DNA of 7,738 bases from an uncultured Lachnospiraceae bacterium (GTDB taxonomy: Bacteria > Bacillota > Clostridia > Lachnospirales > Lachnospiraceae). Every line of letters begins with the position of its first letter. The first letter of the stretch is position 1. Where the stretch lies: positions 1 through 7,738 of the forward strand of contig CABUAW010000088.1 of the NCBI GenBank assembly GCA_902489645.1, in the 5' to 3' direction. Under the pieces are notes generated by a model. The model was not told the DNA's origin, ran no database searches, and saw only the letters and a program-made list of their open reading frames with translations. Shown piece by piece: positions 6,218 through 7,738 of the stretch. The translations under genes and the position numbers were made by a program.

Positions 6218-7549
6218 ATGAAAGATGTAAGACGACTTCTTTATGTGGTTGTATGCGCTGTTTTCTTTATTGGTCTTTATGTGCTTTCGGATTTTTATGC
6301 CGGTGAGGCCGTCGGAAAATATGCCGATGAGATTAGTTCGGGGAACAGCAAACTGACATCAAATGATAAGGTCACTATGGACAGTCTTTCTCTGGAAAAT
6401 CAGATTGGCTCCTATGTGACCTCGGTTAGCCGTCAGGAGATTCGGCTGTCCTTCGTCGGCGATATCACCTTTGAGGGTGACCAGCTTGACAGATATTATG
6501 ATTCGACCACGGAAAGTTTTGATTTTACAAACAGTTTTAAGTATATTACCCGTTATTTAAAGGCTTCCAATTTTGTGGCGGGAGATTTCGAGGCTGTGAT
6601 GGCCGGACCGGATGAAAACTATGAGGACGTCTATGACCAGTACGGCACGGCCGGATTCCTGTATAACGCGCCGGAGGTTGCGGCGTCCAATATGAAATCC
6701 GCAGGTATTTCGCTGCTTCAGACGGCCAATGAACATTCGGGAGATTTTGGCATCGAGGGTGTGAAATCCACGTTGTCTTATCTGGATGAGGCGGGTATTA
6801 AGTCTGTCGGTACGGAGAAATCGTCCGGCGATAAACGCTACACCATGGTGTCTGTAAGCAGTCTGCAAATCGGATATGTGGCCTATACCAACGATTTGAA
6901 TATCGAATTGGGCGACGATGATGCGTATGCTGTAAATACATTGGATAATTACGATGAAACCAAAATCGAGCAGATGTGCAATGATGTCCGGGCGGCCAGG
7001 AGGGACGGCGCAGATTTTGTTGTCGCTATGGTTTATGCCGGAGAGGTTTATAATACGGAGCCGGATGACAGCCAGAAAGCCCTTTTTGACGCCTTGTTTA
7101 AGGCCGGGGCGGATGTGGTCGTCGGGACAGCCCCGTATGCGCTGCAGCCGCTGGAGATTCGGGAGCTGACCGATTCTGACGGCACAACGAAAAAAGGCGT
7201 TGCCATTTATTCCCTCGGAACCTTCCTCGGCAGTGAAACCTATGGAAGCTCGGGCGTCGATAATGATATCGGAGCTATTCTGGATGTGGTCATTGATAAA
7301 GAAGGAAATAAAAAAGCCAAGATTTCAGGAATTCGTTTAACCCCGACCTGTATTACCTATACGGAAGATGATATTTTTGTCCTTCCGGCGGCGGAGGTGC
7401 GGAGCAATAAGGCCAATTTCTCCGATGTGGCGGATGAAACGGTACTTGAGCGTATGGATGCGGCCTGCGACGAAATCATCCCGGGACTTTTAGAGGGAAC
7501 CGGACTGACCGGAACTTATTCTGGCGGCACGTATGTGGTAAATTTTTAA
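6218..7549 (+). CDS. Membrane-anchored CapA-family (poly-gamma-glutamate synthesis type) protein with altered metal site
   Basis: The 443 residues start with a hydrophobic segment (about 7-23) after a short basic stretch, which predicts a signal anchor with the rest outside the membrane. A Ser/Asp-rich linker leads to a CapA-type domain at about 76-390, related to calcineurin-like phosphoesterases. Order of motifs: FVGDITFEG (79-87), GDFEAV (122-127), TANEHSGDFG (169-178), VYAGEVYNTEP (272-282), GADVVVGTAPYALQP (297-311) and YSLGTF (331-336). In ordinary CapA these read GDxxxG, NLE, NNHxxDxG, HWGxEY, GHHPHxxQP and YSLGNF. Here the first Asp and the His of NEH remain, but the HWG and GHHPH histidines are gone, so hydrolase activity is doubtful. 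The start has CGGAG at 6206-6210. It follows alaS by 14 bases and is likely co-transcribed. The true substrate, if any, is unknown; a cell-envelope role is inferred. Confidence 0.85.
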   Translation: MKDVRRLLYVVVCAVFFIGLYVLSDFYAGEAVGKYADEISSGNSKLTSNDKVTMDSLSLENQIGSYVTSVSRQEIRLSFVGDITFEGDQLDRYYDSTTESFDFTNSFKYITRYLKASNFVAGDFEAVMAGPDENYEDVYDQYGTAGFLYNAPEVAASNMKSAGISLLQTANEHSGDFGIEGVKSTLSYLDEAGIKSVGTEKSSGDKRYTMVSVSSLQIGYVAYTNDLNIELGDDDAYAVNTLDNYDETKIEQMCNDVRAARRDGADFVVAMVYAGEVYNTEPDDSQKALFDALFKAGADVVVGTAPYALQPLEIRELTDSDGTTKKGVAIYSLGTFLGSETYGSSGVDNDIGAILDVVIDKEGNKKAKISGIRLTPTCITYTEDDIFVLPAAEVRSNKANFSDVADETVLERMDAACDEIIPGLLEGTGLTGTYSGGTYVVNF

Positions 7550-7558
7550 ATTTTTAGG

Positions 7559-7586
7559 TTGACGAATTTGGAATATATGCTATACT
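7559..7586 (+). promoter_or_regulatory. Sigma-A type extended -10 promoter for rpsU
   Basis: TTGACG (7559-7564) and TATACT (7581-7586) are spaced 16 bases apart, and TGC directly precedes the second box, making an extended -10 element. Transcription should begin near 7592, leaving a leader of about 70 bases before rpsU. It lies only 9 bases past the stop of the CapA-family gene and no terminator is seen between, so readthrough from alaS may add to rpsU expression. Confidence 0.8.
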
Positions 7587-7615
7587 ACTAATAGTGCTAT
7601 GTGAAAATATACCCA

Positions 7616-7642
7616 CAGTTGTATAGGCACAATACGCAACTG
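7616..7642 (+). other. Small hairpin in the rpsU leader
   Basis: CAGTTG (7616-7621) is the exact inverted copy of CAACTG (7637-7642), around a 15-base loop. The 3' arm ends at the first G of the GGAGGGAGG stretch, so the hairpin sits directly against a possible ribosome binding site and could affect access to it. A six-base stem is short, and the role is only a suggestion. Confidence 0.35.
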
Positions 7643-7657
7643 GAGGGAGGTAAGGTG
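7642..7657 (+). promoter_or_regulatory. Two Shine-Dalgarno-like stretches before rpsU
   Basis: GGAGGGAGG (7642-7650) is a very strong match to the anti-Shine-Dalgarno sequence but ends 13 bases before the ATG, which is far. AAGGTG (7652-7657) is weaker but at the normal six-base distance. An upstream in-frame GTG (7655-7657) is followed at once by TGA, so ATG 7664 is the only reasonable start. Confidence 0.6.
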
Positions 7658-7663
7658 TGAGCT

Positions 7664-7738
7664 ATGTCAAACGTAATCGTTAAAGAAAACGAAACATTGG
7701 ACAGTGCTTTACGCAGATTCAAAAGAAACTGTGCAAAG
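7664..7738 (+). CDS. rpsU: Ribosomal protein S21, N-terminal part (3' end outside window)
   Basis: The first 25 codons read MSNVIVKENETLDSALRRF and then KRNCAK, which is the well-conserved start of bacterial S21 (usually about 58 residues). S21 is a small basic protein of the 30S ribosomal platform, near the 3' end of 16S rRNA that pairs with the Shine-Dalgarno sequence. The gene runs off the right edge with the frame open. It has its own promoter at 7559-7586 and a leader of about 70 bases. The sequence of the visible part is fully typical of Clostridia. Confidence 0.95.
   Translation, partial: MSNVIVKENETLDSALRRFKRNCAK

Noticed and set aside
1..7738. Mobile elements, CRISPR arrays, tRNA or rRNA genes
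   Set aside because: No terminal inverted repeats, transposase or integrase motifs, spaced direct repeats, or tRNA-like sequences were seen; the region looks like a stable chromosomal core.

Overview
The window looks like a piece of chromosome from an anaerobic Firmicute of class Clostridia, most likely a Lachnospiraceae-type gut bacterium. This is inferred from the rpsU start (MSNVIVKENETLDSALRRF), the Cys-rich clostridial form of AlaRS, strong AGGAGG-type ribosome binding sites, GTG and TTG starts, and mid-range GC. All supported genes are on the + strand.

Region 1 (1-3397) is the 3' part of a histidine biosynthesis operon: the end of hisD, then hisB, a HisA-like gene, and a long hisIE gene. 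hisD and hisB look normal and keep their catalytic residues. The next two genes do not. The HisA-like protein has His in place of the first catalytic Asp and Ala in place of the second. It also ends early because of a one-base frame change, and its last barrel segment continues in another frame. The hisIE product has intact HisI and HisE enzymes, but carries an extra N-terminal HisF-like barrel of about 205 residues that has lost both catalytic Asp residues and the phosphate-binding GGG loop. So two apparently dead half-barrel-family proteins sit together beside an active HisIE. No hisH, intact hisA or intact hisF is visible, so working copies must be elsewhere if the pathway is complete. This pseudo-HisA / pseudo-HisF-HisIE module is the most interesting part of the window.

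Region 2 (3398-3560) is a short junction with a very good sigma-A promoter (TTTACA, 17 bases, TATAAT), followed at once by a 12-bp hairpin with a T tract. The predicted alaS start of transcription falls inside the 5' arm of that hairpin, so the hairpin could stop his transcripts but form only weakly in alaS transcripts.

Region 3 (3561-7549) is alaS, a complete alanyl-tRNA synthetase with a GTG start, followed 14 bases later by a membrane-anchored CapA-family protein whose metal-site motifs are mostly substituted. The two are probably co-transcribed, and no terminator follows them.

Region 4 (7550-7738) holds an extended -10 promoter, a leader with a small hairpin and two Shine-Dalgarno-like stretches, and the first 25 codons of rpsU (ribosomal protein S21), cut by the window end.
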